Of a DNA stretch of 63,845 nucleotides, positions 17,369-26,370 are shown in pieces. This DNA is from an uncultured Clostridia bacterium. Lineage in GTDB: Bacteria > Bacillota > Clostridia > Lachnospirales > Lachnospiraceae. The stretch is taken from NCBI GenBank assembly GCA_947643415.1, contig CANRWA010000018.1, forward strand, positions 1 to 63,845. The letters are read 5' to 3'. Every line of letters begins with the position of its first letter. The first letter of the stretch is position 1. The position numbers were made by a program, and so were the translations under genes. The notes beneath the pieces are model-generated. The model made no database searches. It saw only the letters and a program-made list of their open reading frames with translations, and had not been told where the DNA came from.

Positions 17369-19084
17369 ATGATGGCAGAGGGGAAAAGGAGAAAAAGTTC
17401 ATTTTTTCGGTCAATTAAAGGGAGGATCAGTTTACTTTTAGTTGCATGTATTGTTGTAGTTGTCGTTGTATTACTATTATTAATTCTGCCCAAAGTAAAA
17501 AGCAGTATAAAAAATCTGACCAAGAATTATTTGTATGATATTACGGTATCTGCAGGAGAAAGAATCAACCTGGCAGCTTCGGACAAGGAAATGGGAAGCA
17601 TTTTGAAAGCAGATTCCTTGAAGCCGTTGGTAGGAAATATTGGTTTGGAGGGGATCGATTCCAGCTATGCATATGTGGTTGGTTCTGATGGAATTATGTT
17701 ATACCACCCGACAGAATCAAAAATCGGGCAGCCGGTTGAAAATGCAGTTGTATCCAATCTCGTTAAAGATATCCAGTCAGGCAATAAAAGTGTTGAACCG
17801 CAAGTAGTGGATTATGAGTTTAATGGTGTCATCAAATATGCGGCATACTATGTAAATGAAAATGCTGATTTTATACTTGTGATCTCCGCTGATGAAGATG
17901 AAGTCATGCAGCCGATCACAAAGATCATGCAGATAAGTATAGTAATAGCTGTTTTGATCGTTATTCTCTGTTCTGTTATTGGTTATATTCTGACAAGTTT
18001 CATGATCAATCCTGTTGTTGAGATAACTCGTATCACAAATAAATTAGCTGACATGGATTTTACAGAAAATGCTGCACAGGCACAGTTCAATAAACGTAAA
18101 GATGAGACAGGCGAAATGAGCCGGGCAATCAATACATTGCACAGTCAGCTAATAAGTGTAGTAAGCAACTTAAAAAACCAGAGCCAGGACCTTTTTTCGG
18201 CATCCGATTCTTTAAATCTCAATGTATCTGAAACAGTGGCTACAATGGAGCAGGTAGAAAAAGCGGTTACTGAAATTGCTGATAGCTCAAGTGTACAGGC
18301 ATCCGATACGCAGAAGGCAACAGAAAATGTTATTTTAATAGGCAATATGGTAGAAGATACTACTGGCGAGGTTGAGAATCTTCTTGTCAATGCAGCAGAG
18401 ATGAAAAAATCCAGTGATGAAGCTTCCAAAACGCTGATACAATTAGAGCAGATCAATAAACAGGCAAAAGAAGCGATTGATACGATTTATGTGCAGACGA
18501 ATACGACAAATGAATCAGCTGTTAAGATCAGAGAGGCTATGGCACTGATTACTTCCATCGCTGAAGAAACCAATCTATTATCCTTAAACGCAAGTATTGA
18601 GGCTGCAAGAGCCGGAGAACAGGGAAAGGGTTTTGCAGTTGTTGCTGTGCAGATTCAAAAGCTGGCAGAACAATCGAATGAATCTGCACGCCAGATTCAA
18701 GATATTATAGGTTCTTTGATCTCCGATTCTGAAAAAGCAGTTGCCATCATGGGCGAAGTGAAGGATATCATGATGAAACAAAATGATCATGTAACAAGAA
18801 CAGATGAAATCTTCACACAGGTTAAGAATGGTATCGAAGGTTCTATTGATGGTGTCAGCCGAATTGCTGAAAAGACTAGGCATATGGATAAAGCCAGGGT
18901 TAATGTAGTTGATATTGTGCAAAGCCTGGCGGCAATCGCAGAAGAAAATGCGGCAAACACAGAAGAAACTTCCGCTTCTGTTACAGAGGTAAGCAACATT
19001 GTGACTAATATTTCTGATAATACGGGGAAAATGAAGAACGTTGCAACCGAGCTGGAACAAAATATGGGGATATTTAAGATATGA
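17369..19084 (+). CDS. Methyl-accepting chemotaxis protein
   Basis: A 571-residue transmembrane receptor. The first membrane helix is at about residues 19-41 and a second at about 186-212. Between them is an extracellular Cache-like sensor (YAYVVGSDGIMLYHPTESKI is the usual Cache core). A HAMP segment follows, then the signalling domain whose hairpin tip reads EETNLLSLNASIEAARAGEQ near 400. It should relay a small-molecule signal to CheA/CheW; no che gene lies in the window. TTG at 17330 is in frame, but ATG at 17369 follows TGGAGGTG. Confidence 0.94.
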   Translation: MMAEGKRRKSSFFRSIKGRISLLLVACIVVVVVVLLLLILPKVKSSIKNLTKNYLYDITVSAGERINLAASDKEMGSILKADSLKPLVGNIGLEGIDSSYAYVVGSDGIMLYHPTESKIGQPVENAVVSNLVKDIQSGNKSVEPQVVDYEFNGVIKYAAYYVNENADFILVISADEDEVMQPITKIMQISIVIAVLIVILCSVIGYILTSFMINPVVEITRITNKLADMDFTENAAQAQFNKRKDETGEMSRAINTLHSQLISVVSNLKNQSQDLFSASDSLNLNVSETVATMEQVEKAVTEIADSSSVQASDTQKATENVILIGNMVEDTTGEVENLLVNAAEMKKSSDEASKTLIQLEQINKQAKEAIDTIYVQTNTTNESAVKIREAMALITSIAEETNLLSLNASIEAARAGEQGKGFAVVAVQIQKLAEQSNESARQIQDIIGSLISDSEKAVAIMGEVKDIMMKQNDHVTRTDEIFTQVKNGIEGSIDGVSRIAEKTRHMDKARVNVVDIVQSLAAIAEENAANTEETSASVTEVSNIVTNISDNTGKMKNVATELEQNMGIFKI

Positions 19085-19155
19085 TTAAAAATGACAGTAT
19101 TTTCAGGGAGCTGTCATATTCAGTCAGCTCTTTCTGAAAGGAGGAAATAACATCA

Positions 19156-20520
19156 ATGGCTGGTAATCAGGATGAAAAACTGGGGACAGAACCGTTAGGA
19201 AAGCTTATTATCAGTATGGCGCTGCCATCTGTGGCAGCACAGTTGGTGAATGTAATATATAATATGGTGGACCGCATCTATATTGGCCATATTCCGGGGG
19301 CGGGGGCACAGGCACTGACCGGGCTGGGGATTTCCCTGCCTGTGGTTCTGTTAATTCAGGCATTCAGTTCTCTTGCAGGGATGGGCGGCGCCCCGCAGGC
19401 ATCCATAGAACTGGGAAAAGGAGACAGACAGAAGGCAGAGAAGATACTTGGCAACAGTGTGGCGATGCTGGCAGTATTTGCCATTATTTTGACAGTGGGA
19501 TTTTATTTTTTTAAAACCCCATTACTATATCTTTTTGGGGCCAGTGACTCTACCATAGTCTACGCGCAGGATTATCTGAATGTTTATCTTGCTGGTACTG
19601 TATTTGTTATGGCATACCAGGGACTGAATATGTATATAAGCTGTCAGGGGCATGCCCGCACAGCAATGATTTCTGTACTCATTGGGGCCGTCCTCAATAT
19701 CGGGCTGGATCCATTGTTTATCTTTGCATTGGGAATGGGGATCCAGGGGGCGGCACTGGCGACGGTTCTCTCTCAGGGAGTGAGTGCAGTCTGGGTGGTT
19801 TGGTTTCTTCTGTCCAGGAGGACCGGGCTTCGTATCCGGTGGAAAAATATCTGCCCGGACAAGAAGATAATTGGTGCCATCACAGCACTGGGCATATCAC
19901 CTTTTGTTATGCAGTCTACAGAGAGTCTTATTAACATCGTGCTGAACAGCAGCCTGCGGACGTATGGCGGAGACCTCTATGTGGGGGCGCTGACCATCAT
20001 GCAGAGTGTATTACAGCTCATCGTGATCCCGGTACAGGGGTTCTCTCAGGGGGTACAGCCTATTATCAGCTATAATTATGGTGCCCGGAAGATCGAAAGG
20101 GTGAGAAAGACTTTTCAGGCGTCATTATCCGTGATATGGGCATTTGGTTTTGTATTTACCGGGATCGCCATGTTGTTTCCGGGCCTTTTTGCCGGACTTT
20201 TTACCAGCGATCCGCAGCTCCTCAGCCTGACGAAGGAAAAGATGCCGTTGTTTCTTGCCGGGCTTTTGATATTTGGAGTCCAGATGACATGCCAGAGTAC
20301 TTTTATGGGGCTTGGCAAGGCGAAGATATCTTTATTTATCGCTCTGTGGCGAAAAGTGATCCTGCTGATCCCACTGGCACTGATCCTTCCGAGATTTGCA
20401 GGGGTGGACGGTGTTTACTGGTCAGAGCCTCTTGCGGACACCATATCTGCACTGACAGCAGGTGTTTTGTTCATTCTGACAGTATGGAGAAAAGAATTGA
20501 AGGGGAATGATTTATCATGA
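19156..20520 (+). CDS. MATE family efflux transporter (second copy)
   Basis: A 454-residue, roughly 12-helix transporter. It starts KLGTEPLGKLIISMALPSVA and has NVIYNMVDRIYIGHIPGAGA, the signature of the MepA/NorM-like clostridial group that differs from the 749-2122 protein. It exports cationic drugs or metabolites; the substrate is unknown. ATG at 19156 follows GAAAGGAGG. The stop overlaps the next HAD gene by four bases (ATGA), the same coupling as in the first pair. Confidence 0.92.
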   Translation: MAGNQDEKLGTEPLGKLIISMALPSVAAQLVNVIYNMVDRIYIGHIPGAGAQALTGLGISLPVVLLIQAFSSLAGMGGAPQASIELGKGDRQKAEKILGNSVAMLAVFAIILTVGFYFFKTPLLYLFGASDSTIVYAQDYLNVYLAGTVFVMAYQGLNMYISCQGHARTAMISVLIGAVLNIGLDPLFIFALGMGIQGAALATVLSQGVSAVWVVWFLLSRRTGLRIRWKNICPDKKIIGAITALGISPFVMQSTESLINIVLNSSLRTYGGDLYVGALTIMQSVLQLIVIPVQGFSQGVQPIISYNYGARKIERVRKTFQASLSVIWAFGFVFTGIAMLFPGLFAGLFTSDPQLLSLTKEKMPLFLAGLLIFGVQMTCQSTFMGLGKAKISLFIALWRKVILLIPLALILPRFAGVDGVYWSEPLADTISALTAGVLFILTVWRKELKGNDLS

Positions 20521-21308
20521 ATACGCATATGATATTTTTTGACATAGATGGCACTCTTTTGGATGAGAAGACGCATATTGTCCCGGAAAGTACAGTCCGT
20601 TCGCTGCGCAGGGCGAGGGAGAATGGGCATCTGATTTTTATCTGTACGGGCCGTTGTAAGAATATCTGGCCGGGGGAGGTGCTGGATATTGGTTTTGACG
20701 GTGTAGTGGGGGGCTGCGGCACGAATATTTTCTATCATGGGAAAGAACTCCTGCATACAAGCCTTGATCCGGCGCTGCAGCGGGAGATTGCGGATGACCT
20801 GACGCAGTTTCATATTGACGGCGTGCTGGAGGGAAAGGAGAAAACATATTTCCGGCAGGATTACTGGATGCCTGTGGTTCAGGGGATACACAAGGAAAAT
20901 GGGATATTTTCGGCACAGTGCCAGCTTTTCTGGGAGAGGGAGGAAAGGCTTGAATTTGATAAAATGGCTCTTTGGTTTGATGAGAGCAGCGATATGATGA
21001 GTTTTAAAGAGAAATATGAAGATCGGTTTGATTTTATCCTGAGGGATCCGACTTTCTATGAGATCGTACCGAAGGGGTACTCAAAGGCGACAGGGATTGA
21101 GTTCCTCTGCCGCTATCTGGGGATAAAAAAAGAAGATACTATGGGATTTGGGGACAGCACTAATGACCTGCCAATGCTGGAATATACAGGGATCAGCGTT
21201 GCTATGGGAGATGGCAATCCCGATATTTTCCCTGTGGTCGATTACGTGACAGATCCAGTTATGGAGGATGGGATAGAGAAGGCACTGAAAAAGTATGGAA
21301 TGATATAA
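20517..21308 (+). CDS. Cof-type HAD family hydrolase (second copy)
   Basis: A 263-residue HAD phosphatase, type IIB cap. The nucleophile motif FFDIDGTLLDE is at residues 7-17 and FGDSTNDLPMLEYTG lies near 210. The substrate is not known. It is translationally coupled to the MATE gene upstream and 14 bases before murE, so the three likely share an mRNA. Its resemblance to the HAD at 2119-2961 is at family level only. Confidence 0.92.
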   Translation: MNTHMIFFDIDGTLLDEKTHIVPESTVRSLRRARENGHLIFICTGRCKNIWPGEVLDIGFDGVVGGCGTNIFYHGKELLHTSLDPALQREIADDLTQFHIDGVLEGKEKTYFRQDYWMPVVQGIHKENGIFSAQCQLFWEREERLEFDKMALWFDESSDMMSFKEKYEDRFDFILRDPTFYEIVPKGYSKATGIEFLCRYLGIKKEDTMGFGDSTNDLPMLEYTGISVAMGDGNPDIFPVVDYVTDPVMEDGIEKALKKYGMI

Positions 21309-21322
21309 GGAGGATTGGTGTG

Positions 21323-22789
21323 ATGGCAGTAAAGCTTGCTAAACTGGCAGAGGAGATGGAATTTGAACTGGTTCAGGGAAGCCTGGATGCGGAGGTTACA
21401 GATCTGGCTTACGATTCCCGAAGAATCACAGAAGGGATGTTGTTTGTAGCGATTGATGGAACAGTGGTAGATGGGCATAAGTTTATTCCGGATGTGATAC
21501 AGAGGGGGGCTTCTGTATTGGTGGTGGAGAAGGAAATTGAGATCCCGGATGATACTATCACCGTACTTCGTGTGAAAAATGGACGTGCGGCATTGAGCCA
21601 GATGTCCCAGGCATATTTTGACCATCCCGCCAGAAAGATGGTTTCTATCGGCATCACTGGGACGAAAGGAAAATCCACTACGACATATATGGTTCGTGAT
21701 ATCATTGAAAAAGCTGGAAAAACCTGCGGTATTGTAGGGACCATCGGCATCTATATCAAGGGATCCATCACTCCCACGGAGCATACTACGCCGGAGTCCT
21801 ATGATCTGCAGAAGGCATTTGCCGACATGGTGGAGGCCGGCTGCGAGTACATGGTTATGGAAGTCAGTTCCCAGGGGATCAAGATGGACCGTGTGGCAGG
21901 GATGCATTTTGATTATGGTGTATTCACCAATCTGTCGCCAGACCATATTGGACCGAATGAACATAAGGATTTTGAAGAATATCTCCACTGCAAGAGCATG
22001 CTGTTTCAGATGTGTGATGTAGGTATCGTGAATACGGATGACCCGCACTGGCGGGAGATCGTGAAAGGTGCCACCTGCGAGATAAAGAGTTTTGGCACAG
22101 GGAAAGCAGATATGACTGCCACAGAGATCGAGCACATCAATGACAATGGTGATCTTTCCATGAAATTTCATGCAGATGGATTGCTGGAGGGAGATGTGAT
22201 AGTAGGCCTCCCGGGAAGATTTAACATATATAATGGTATGTGTGCCGCCTGTACAGGGGCTTTGCTTGGGATGCCGCAGGAGGTGGTCCTGCATGCCCTG
22301 GAGCATGTCCAGGTGCGGGGGCGTGTGGAAAATGTGCCCACAGGAAGAGGATTTTCTGTCCTTATTGATTTTGCGCATAATGGTGTCAGCACTGAGAGCG
22401 TACTGCAGACCCTCCGGGAATATGAGCCGAACAGGATCATTGCTATTTTTGGCTGTGGCGGCAACAGGAGCAGGCTGCGCCGTTACGAGATGGGGGAGGC
22501 AGTGGGAAAACTGGCAGAACTTGCTGTTGTCACCAGTGATAACCCAAGGACAGAGGATGTGATGGACATTATAGAGGACATCAAGGTGGGACTGGCAAAG
22601 ACAGAGGGCGAGTATATCGTGATCCCTGACCGCCAGGAAGCGGTGAATTATGCCATTGATCATGCAGAAAATGGAGATATGGTCATCCTTCTCGGTAAGG
22701 GGCATGAGGAATATCAGGAGATTAATGGCGTCAAGCACCACTATAGTGAGCGCGAGGCTGTGGCAAATGCCCTTGCACGGGAAAACTGA
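21323..22789 (+). CDS. murE: UDP-MurNAc-L-Ala-D-Glu-2,6-diaminopimelate ligase
   Basis: A 488-residue Mur ligase that adds meso-diaminopimelate to the peptidoglycan precursor in the cytosol. The ATP site is GITGTKGKSTTTYM near residues 111-124. The HTTPES motif binds the UDP substrate. The acceptor-choosing motif near residue 400 reads TSDNPRTED; DNPR is the diaminopimelate type, whereas Lys enzymes carry other residues. LysA, which uses the same amino acid, is encoded at 44144-45415. ATG at 21323 follows AAGGAGGATTGG; a GTG three bases earlier is possible. A large inverted repeat begins right after the stop. Confidence 0.93.
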   Translation: MAVKLAKLAEEMEFELVQGSLDAEVTDLAYDSRRITEGMLFVAIDGTVVDGHKFIPDVIQRGASVLVVEKEIEIPDDTITVLRVKNGRAALSQMSQAYFDHPARKMVSIGITGTKGKSTTTYMVRDIIEKAGKTCGIVGTIGIYIKGSITPTEHTTPESYDLQKAFADMVEAGCEYMVMEVSSQGIKMDRVAGMHFDYGVFTNLSPDHIGPNEHKDFEEYLHCKSMLFQMCDVGIVNTDDPHWREIVKGATCEIKSFGTGKADMTATEIEHINDNGDLSMKFHADGLLEGDVIVGLPGRFNIYNGMCAACTGALLGMPQEVVLHALEHVQVRGRVENVPTGRGFSVLIDFAHNGVSTESVLQTLREYEPNRIIAIFGCGGNRSRLRRYEMGEAVGKLAELAVVTSDNPRTEDVMDIIEDIKVGLAKTEGEYIVIPDRQEAVNYAIDHAENGDMVILLGKGHEEYQEINGVKHHYSEREAVANALAREN

Positions 22790-23370
22790 TTGTTACTTTT
22801 CGCCCCCCAGCCAAGGCAGCCGCTTAATTATGGGGATCAGGGCAACGATCCTGTACTGTTTGTTGTCCTTATACCGCACCCCAAAAAATATTGTTTCCTT
22901 CCGTTGCAAATACGCTGCCTGAGCATTGTCTGAGATGTCTGTTGGCACTTTTTCTGCCTCCCTGCAGCACGTTTGCACTAGAAGCCGCCACGCAACGGTA
23001 CTAATGCACCACCAATGCCTGGGCTTCTCGTTCTGCGGGCAGATGCAGGGCATCTGTCCATGGAAGGAGAATGCCAAAAATAAAGATATTTATTTTCTGG
23101 CATTTCCTTTCCATGGATCAGCACCTTTGGTGCTGCCCGCAGTGATATGTAACAAAGTGTGGTGCATAAGGACCGGCGGGCGGCTATGCTGCAAAGAGGC
23201 AGAAAAATGCCAACTGACAGCGAGTTTTGCGAAAGGCAGCGTAATGCTTTTGCAATGGAAGGAAACAAGTGATTTTTTGCTGGGTGTGATATTGCAGGAC
23301 AACAGACAGTACAATATCGCTGCCCTGTTCCCCATGGTTAAATAGCTGGCTGGGGGGTGAAAAGTAACAA
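22790..23370. repeat. Long imperfect inverted repeat element (581 bp)
   Basis: The ends TTGTTACTTTTCGCCCCCC and GGGGGGTGAAAAGTAACAA are inverted over 23 bases with one mismatch (22790-22812 and 23348-23370). The reverse complement of the whole right half follows the left half with substitutions and small gaps: both contain GTTTCCTTCC, TCTGCCTC, ATGCACCAC and TCCATGGA in the same order. The centre is a palindrome around 23087 (ATGCCAAAAATAAAG with its complement). Open frames on both strands here are mirror images and are taken as by-products. It starts on the base after the murE stop; no other gene is supported in this 706-base gap. Confidence 0.88.
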
Positions 23371-23495
23371 CTAATAATATACTTGCTAATTTTTACCTTT
23401 GGTGTTATACTTTCCATAAAGATAACGATAGATAATGCCGATATATAATATGGTAAGGGATGACCAAGATTGAATATTTCAAAGGAGTGGTTATT

Positions 23496-24203
23496 ATGAG
23501 TAATTATTTTGACGGTTTAAATTCTTATTCCGATTCTTCCAATTTTTTTGATAGCTATATGGGAACAGGATCTTCCAAAGGGAGTTCCACATCCATGTTA
23601 TCTTCATCTTTACTGGATCTTCAGATGATCAAAAACGGTTCTTATAAAAAGGCTTTGAAAGCATATTATGCGAAGAATCCGGTTAAAAAATCAGATGACA
23701 GTGACAGCAAGGAATCAATCAAGGAATCTGGCAAGGCAGACAGCGCCGCAAATCTTTCTACTATGAAGAGTGCGTCTCAGAAGCTGAATGAATCTGTGGC
23801 AAAACTTCAGAAGACAGATTATAGCAAAGTAGAATCGCCGGAAGATATGCTGGATGATGTGAAGAGCTTTGTGTCAAACTATAACAGTACTGTGAATGCA
23901 GCAAAGAATCTAAATTCTTATTCCATCCTGCAGACTACTGTATGGATGACAGGGGCGGTAAAGACATCTTCAGGTATATTGGATAAGATGGGTATTTCTA
24001 TTAATGAGGACAATACCCTGTCACTGGATGAGGCAAAATTTAAGAAGGCGCAGCTCAGCACAGTTAAGTCAGCTTTTTCATCAGGTTCTATCGCTTCACG
24101 TATTTCAGCTAAGGCATCCAGCCTAAGCAACCAGAGTGCAAATCAGATTGCAGAGAATACAGGGAAGAAGACATATACATCAAGTGGTACGATTAAATAT
24201 TAG
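23496..24203 (+). CDS. FliD C-terminal-like small protein (flagellar cap-like), function unknown
   Basis: A 235-residue soluble protein, rich in Ser and Lys, without signal peptide. The C-terminal part (GILDKMGISINEDNTLSLDE, then AKFKKA...STVKSAFS) resembles the end of flagellar hook-associated protein FliD, where a similar L-GI-n-dGtLslDe phrase occurs. The N-terminal domain is low in complexity (SYSDSSNFFDSYMGTGSS) and not recognised. No flagellar gene is near. The frame is open from 23460, but ATG at 23496 follows AAAGGAGTGG. A strong terminator follows. It may be a structural leftover or a FliD-fold protein with another job. Confidence 0.65.
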   Translation: MSNYFDGLNSYSDSSNFFDSYMGTGSSKGSSTSMLSSSLLDLQMIKNGSYKKALKAYYAKNPVKKSDDSDSKESIKESGKADSAANLSTMKSASQKLNESVAKLQKTDYSKVESPEDMLDDVKSFVSNYNSTVNAAKNLNSYSILQTTVWMTGAVKTSSGILDKMGISINEDNTLSLDEAKFKKAQLSTVKSAFSSGSIASRISAKASSLSNQSANQIAENTGKKTYTSSGTIKY

Positions 24204-24247
24204 TCTTTTGGACTGGTATCAGCTGAATTAAGAAATAAAAGATACTG

Positions 24248-24279
24248 CGGCACAGATGGTATATCCATTTGTGCCGTTT
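24248..24279 (+). terminator. Rho-independent terminator after the FliD-like gene
   Basis: CGGCACAGATGG and CCATTTGTGCCG form a 12-pair stem (one G-T pair) with loop TATAT and a short T-run. Confidence 0.75.
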
Positions 24280-24288
24280 GTGTGGAAT

Positions 24289-24300
24289 AGGAGGTAGAGG
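24289..24300 (+). promoter_or_regulatory. Displaced ribosome binding site of rsmE
   Basis: AGGAGG at 24289-24294 is the only good Shine-Dalgarno sequence ahead of rsmE but lies 131 bases from its ATG at 24426. Between them sits the hairpin element 24299-24416. With the hairpin folded the gap left is about 13 bases. Confidence 0.6.
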
Positions 24301-24416
24301 TGAAAAATTAACTGTACAGTTGGATAGCGATTCATGGCAACCCAACCCCACACAATTCGCAAAACCTGTCAGCAAGCTGCCATGAATCGCAACCGCACAG
24401 TTGGAAATTTTTCACC
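24299..24416. repeat. 118-bp inverted repeat element inside the rsmE leader
   Basis: The ends GGTGAAAAATT (24299) and AATTTTTCACC (24406) are perfect inverts, and the arms continue with AACTGT.C.GTT and CGATTCATGGCA matched to TGCCATGAATCG and CGCACAGTT. Arms are about 40 bases each with a loop near 38. It looks like a small foldback element that inserted between the ribosome binding site and the start codon of rsmE. Confidence 0.85.
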
Positions 24417-24425
24417 TGGGAAAAT

Positions 24426-25169
24426 ATGTATCGTTTTTTTGTGCCAGTAGAAAATGTTTTTGAAGAGGAGATCCGGATCACAGGAGATGATATCAATCAT
24501 ATAAAAAATGTCCTCCGTATGACGGCAGGGGAAAAAGTTGTCGTTTCATGTGGACAGGGAACCGATTATTATTGTATAATAGAGGACATTCAGGAGACAG
24601 GCATCACTCTCCGGATTGAGGACATGAAAGCAGCGGTCACGGAGCTTCCGGTGAGGATCGTTTTATTTCAGGCGCTTCCCAAGTTGGACAAGATGGAACT
24701 GGTGATCCAGAAAGCCATTGAACTGGGGGCTTCCGAGGTGGTTCCGGTGAGGGCAAGGAGATGTGTTGTTAAACTGGATGATAAAAAGGAAGCGAAGAAA
24801 CTGGTCAGATGGCAGAACATTGCAGAATCTGCAGCAAAGCAGAGCGGACGGGGAATTCTGCCAGAGGTTCATGGCATCATGGATTTTGACCAGGCGCTGG
24901 AGTATGCAAAAGAGCTGGAAACAGTTATGATTCCTTATGAACTCTGTGAGACTATGGCAGATTCAAAGGAGACGATGTACAAAGCAGCAGGGCAGCAGAG
25001 TATTGGGATCTTTATTGGTCCGGAAGGCGGGTTTGAGCGCAGCGAAGTGGAACTTGCTTCTGCCAGTGGAGCGGTACCGATCTCTCTTGGTAAAAGAATA
25101 CTTAGAACAGAGACTGCAGGGCTGGCAGTATTGTCTGTGCTGATGTTTCTGATTGAATGGAGGAACTGA
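24426..25169 (+). CDS. rsmE: 16S rRNA (uracil-1498-N3)-methyltransferase
   Basis: A 247-residue SPOUT methyltransferase that makes m3U1498 in 16S rRNA. The N-terminal PUA-like part starts MYRFFV, standard for the family, so the start is firm. The C-terminal SAM-binding trefoil knot contains IGIFIGPEGGFERSEVELA and LGKRILRTETAGLAVLSVL. The only ribosome-binding-like sequence close to the ATG is the weak TGGGAAAA; a much better one lies before the hairpin element. The cysteine desulfurase gene follows after one base. Confidence 0.95.
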   Translation: MYRFFVPVENVFEEEIRITGDDINHIKNVLRMTAGEKVVVSCGQGTDYYCIIEDIQETGITLRIEDMKAAVTELPVRIVLFQALPKLDKMELVIQKAIELGASEVVPVRARRCVVKLDDKKEAKKLVRWQNIAESAAKQSGRGILPEVHGIMDFDQALEYAKELETVMIPYELCETMADSKETMYKAAGQQSIGIFIGPEGGFERSEVELASASGAVPISLGKRILRTETAGLAVLSVLMFLIEWRN

Positions 25170-25170
25170 C

Positions 25171-26334
25171 GTGGAATGTTATCTGGATAATGCGTCTACC
25201 ACCAGAGCACTGCCAGAAGTTTGTGATCTGGTAAGAACAGTTATGGCTGACGATTATGGCAATCCCTCTTCTCTGCATAGGAAGGGAGTAGAGGGGGAAC
25301 GCTACATCCGTCAGGCGGAAGAACGGATCTGTAAAACATTAAAATGTGTTCCGAAAAATCTTGTTTTTACTTCTGGCGGCACAGAAAGCAATAATATGGC
25401 GCTAATTGGTGCTGCCATAGCAAACAGGAGACAAGGAAGGCATATCATCACCACTTGTTTTGAGCACCCCTCTGTGCATGAACCTTTGCTCTATCTGGAG
25501 AATTTTGGCTTTGAGATAAGTTATCTTCCTGTGGATGCAGATGGGCACATTTCTTCTGAGGTTTTGCAGGAAGCCTTGCGGGAAGATACCATTCTTGTCT
25601 CTGTTATGCTGGTGAATAATGAGATTGGGGCTGTTCAGGATGTACAGGCATTATCAAAGGTGGTCAGGGGGTATAAAAAGAAGATCCTGTTTCATGTAGA
25701 TGCGATACAGGCATATGGAAAAATGAGGCTGCTGCCCCATCGGCTTGGCATCGATCTTATGAGTGTCAGTGGGCATAAGATCCATGGCCCAAAGGGAACC
25801 GGCTTTCTGTATATAGGTGATAATGTGAAGATACATGCCTGTATACATGGCGGTGGACAACAGAGGGGATTGCGGTCTGGAACGGAAAATGTACCAGGTA
25901 TTGCCGGGCTGGGGCTTGCAGCAGAGAAAATATGTGAGGGACAGAATGGGCACAGAGAACATTTGTATGGATTGAAGAGATATTTTCTGGAGCGGATTAA
26001 AGAGGTAGAAGGCGCAGTGGTGAATGCCTGCAGTATGGATATGTTATTGGATACGGCGCCGCATATTATCAGTGTCAGTTTTGCCGGAGTGCGGAGTGAA
26101 GTGCTGCTGCATGCACTGGAGGAAGAGAAGATATATGTATCTTCTGGTTCAGCATGTTCATCAAACCATCCGGGGATCAGTAGCACGCTGAAGGCCATCG
26201 GGGTGCCGGATAAGTTATTGGATTCTACACTTCGGTTCAGTTTCTCTGTATTCACAGAGCAGGCAGAGATTGATTTTACGATAGACTGCCTGAAACGGCT
26301 GGTGCCGGTACTGGCACGATATCAGAGAAGTTAG
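25171..26334 (+). CDS. Cysteine desulfurase (NifS/IscS-like)
   Basis: A 387-residue PLP enzyme that takes sulfur from cysteine and holds it as a persulfide. It begins with ECYLDNASTTRALPEVCD (YLDNAATT-like), has the PLP lysine in SVSGHKIHGPKG near residue 203, and the active-site Cys in SSGSACSS near 328. GTG at 25171 follows GGAGGA by six bases; the in-frame TTG at 25153 lies before that site. ThiI comes next on the same strand, so the likely job is to give sulfur for 4-thiouridine in tRNA and perhaps thiamine. Two repeats separate it from thiI. Confidence 0.92.
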   Translation: MECYLDNASTTRALPEVCDLVRTVMADDYGNPSSLHRKGVEGERYIRQAEERICKTLKCVPKNLVFTSGGTESNNMALIGAAIANRRQGRHIITTCFEHPSVHEPLLYLENFGFEISYLPVDADGHISSEVLQEALREDTILVSVMLVNNEIGAVQDVQALSKVVRGYKKKILFHVDAIQAYGKMRLLPHRLGIDLMSVSGHKIHGPKGTGFLYIGDNVKIHACIHGGGQQRGLRSGTENVPGIAGLGLAAEKICEGQNGHREHLYGLKRYFLERIKEVEGAVVNACSMDMLLDTAPHIISVSFAGVRSEVLLHALEEEKIYVSSGSACSSNHPGISSTLKAIGVPDKLLDSTLRFSFSVFTEQAEIDFTIDCLKRLVPVLARYQRS

Positions 26335-26338
26335 CCTG

Positions 26339-26370
26339 GCTCAACGGCGCCAATTTGAACCCGTTGAGCT
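26339..26370 (+). repeat. Palindromic repeat R1, consensus copy
   Basis: GCTCAACGGCGCCAATTTGA followed by ACCCGTTGAGCT. The arms GCTCAACGG and CCGTTGAGC (AGCTCAACGG-type ends) pair perfectly. It begins four bases behind the cysteine desulfurase stop and abuts the R3 element. Confidence 0.85.

Noticed and set aside
22793..23345. Open frames on both strands in the 581-bp inverted repeat (95 and 140 codons)
   Set aside because: The two peptides are alike because the DNA arms are inverse copies. Neither has a good ribosome binding site or recognised domain.
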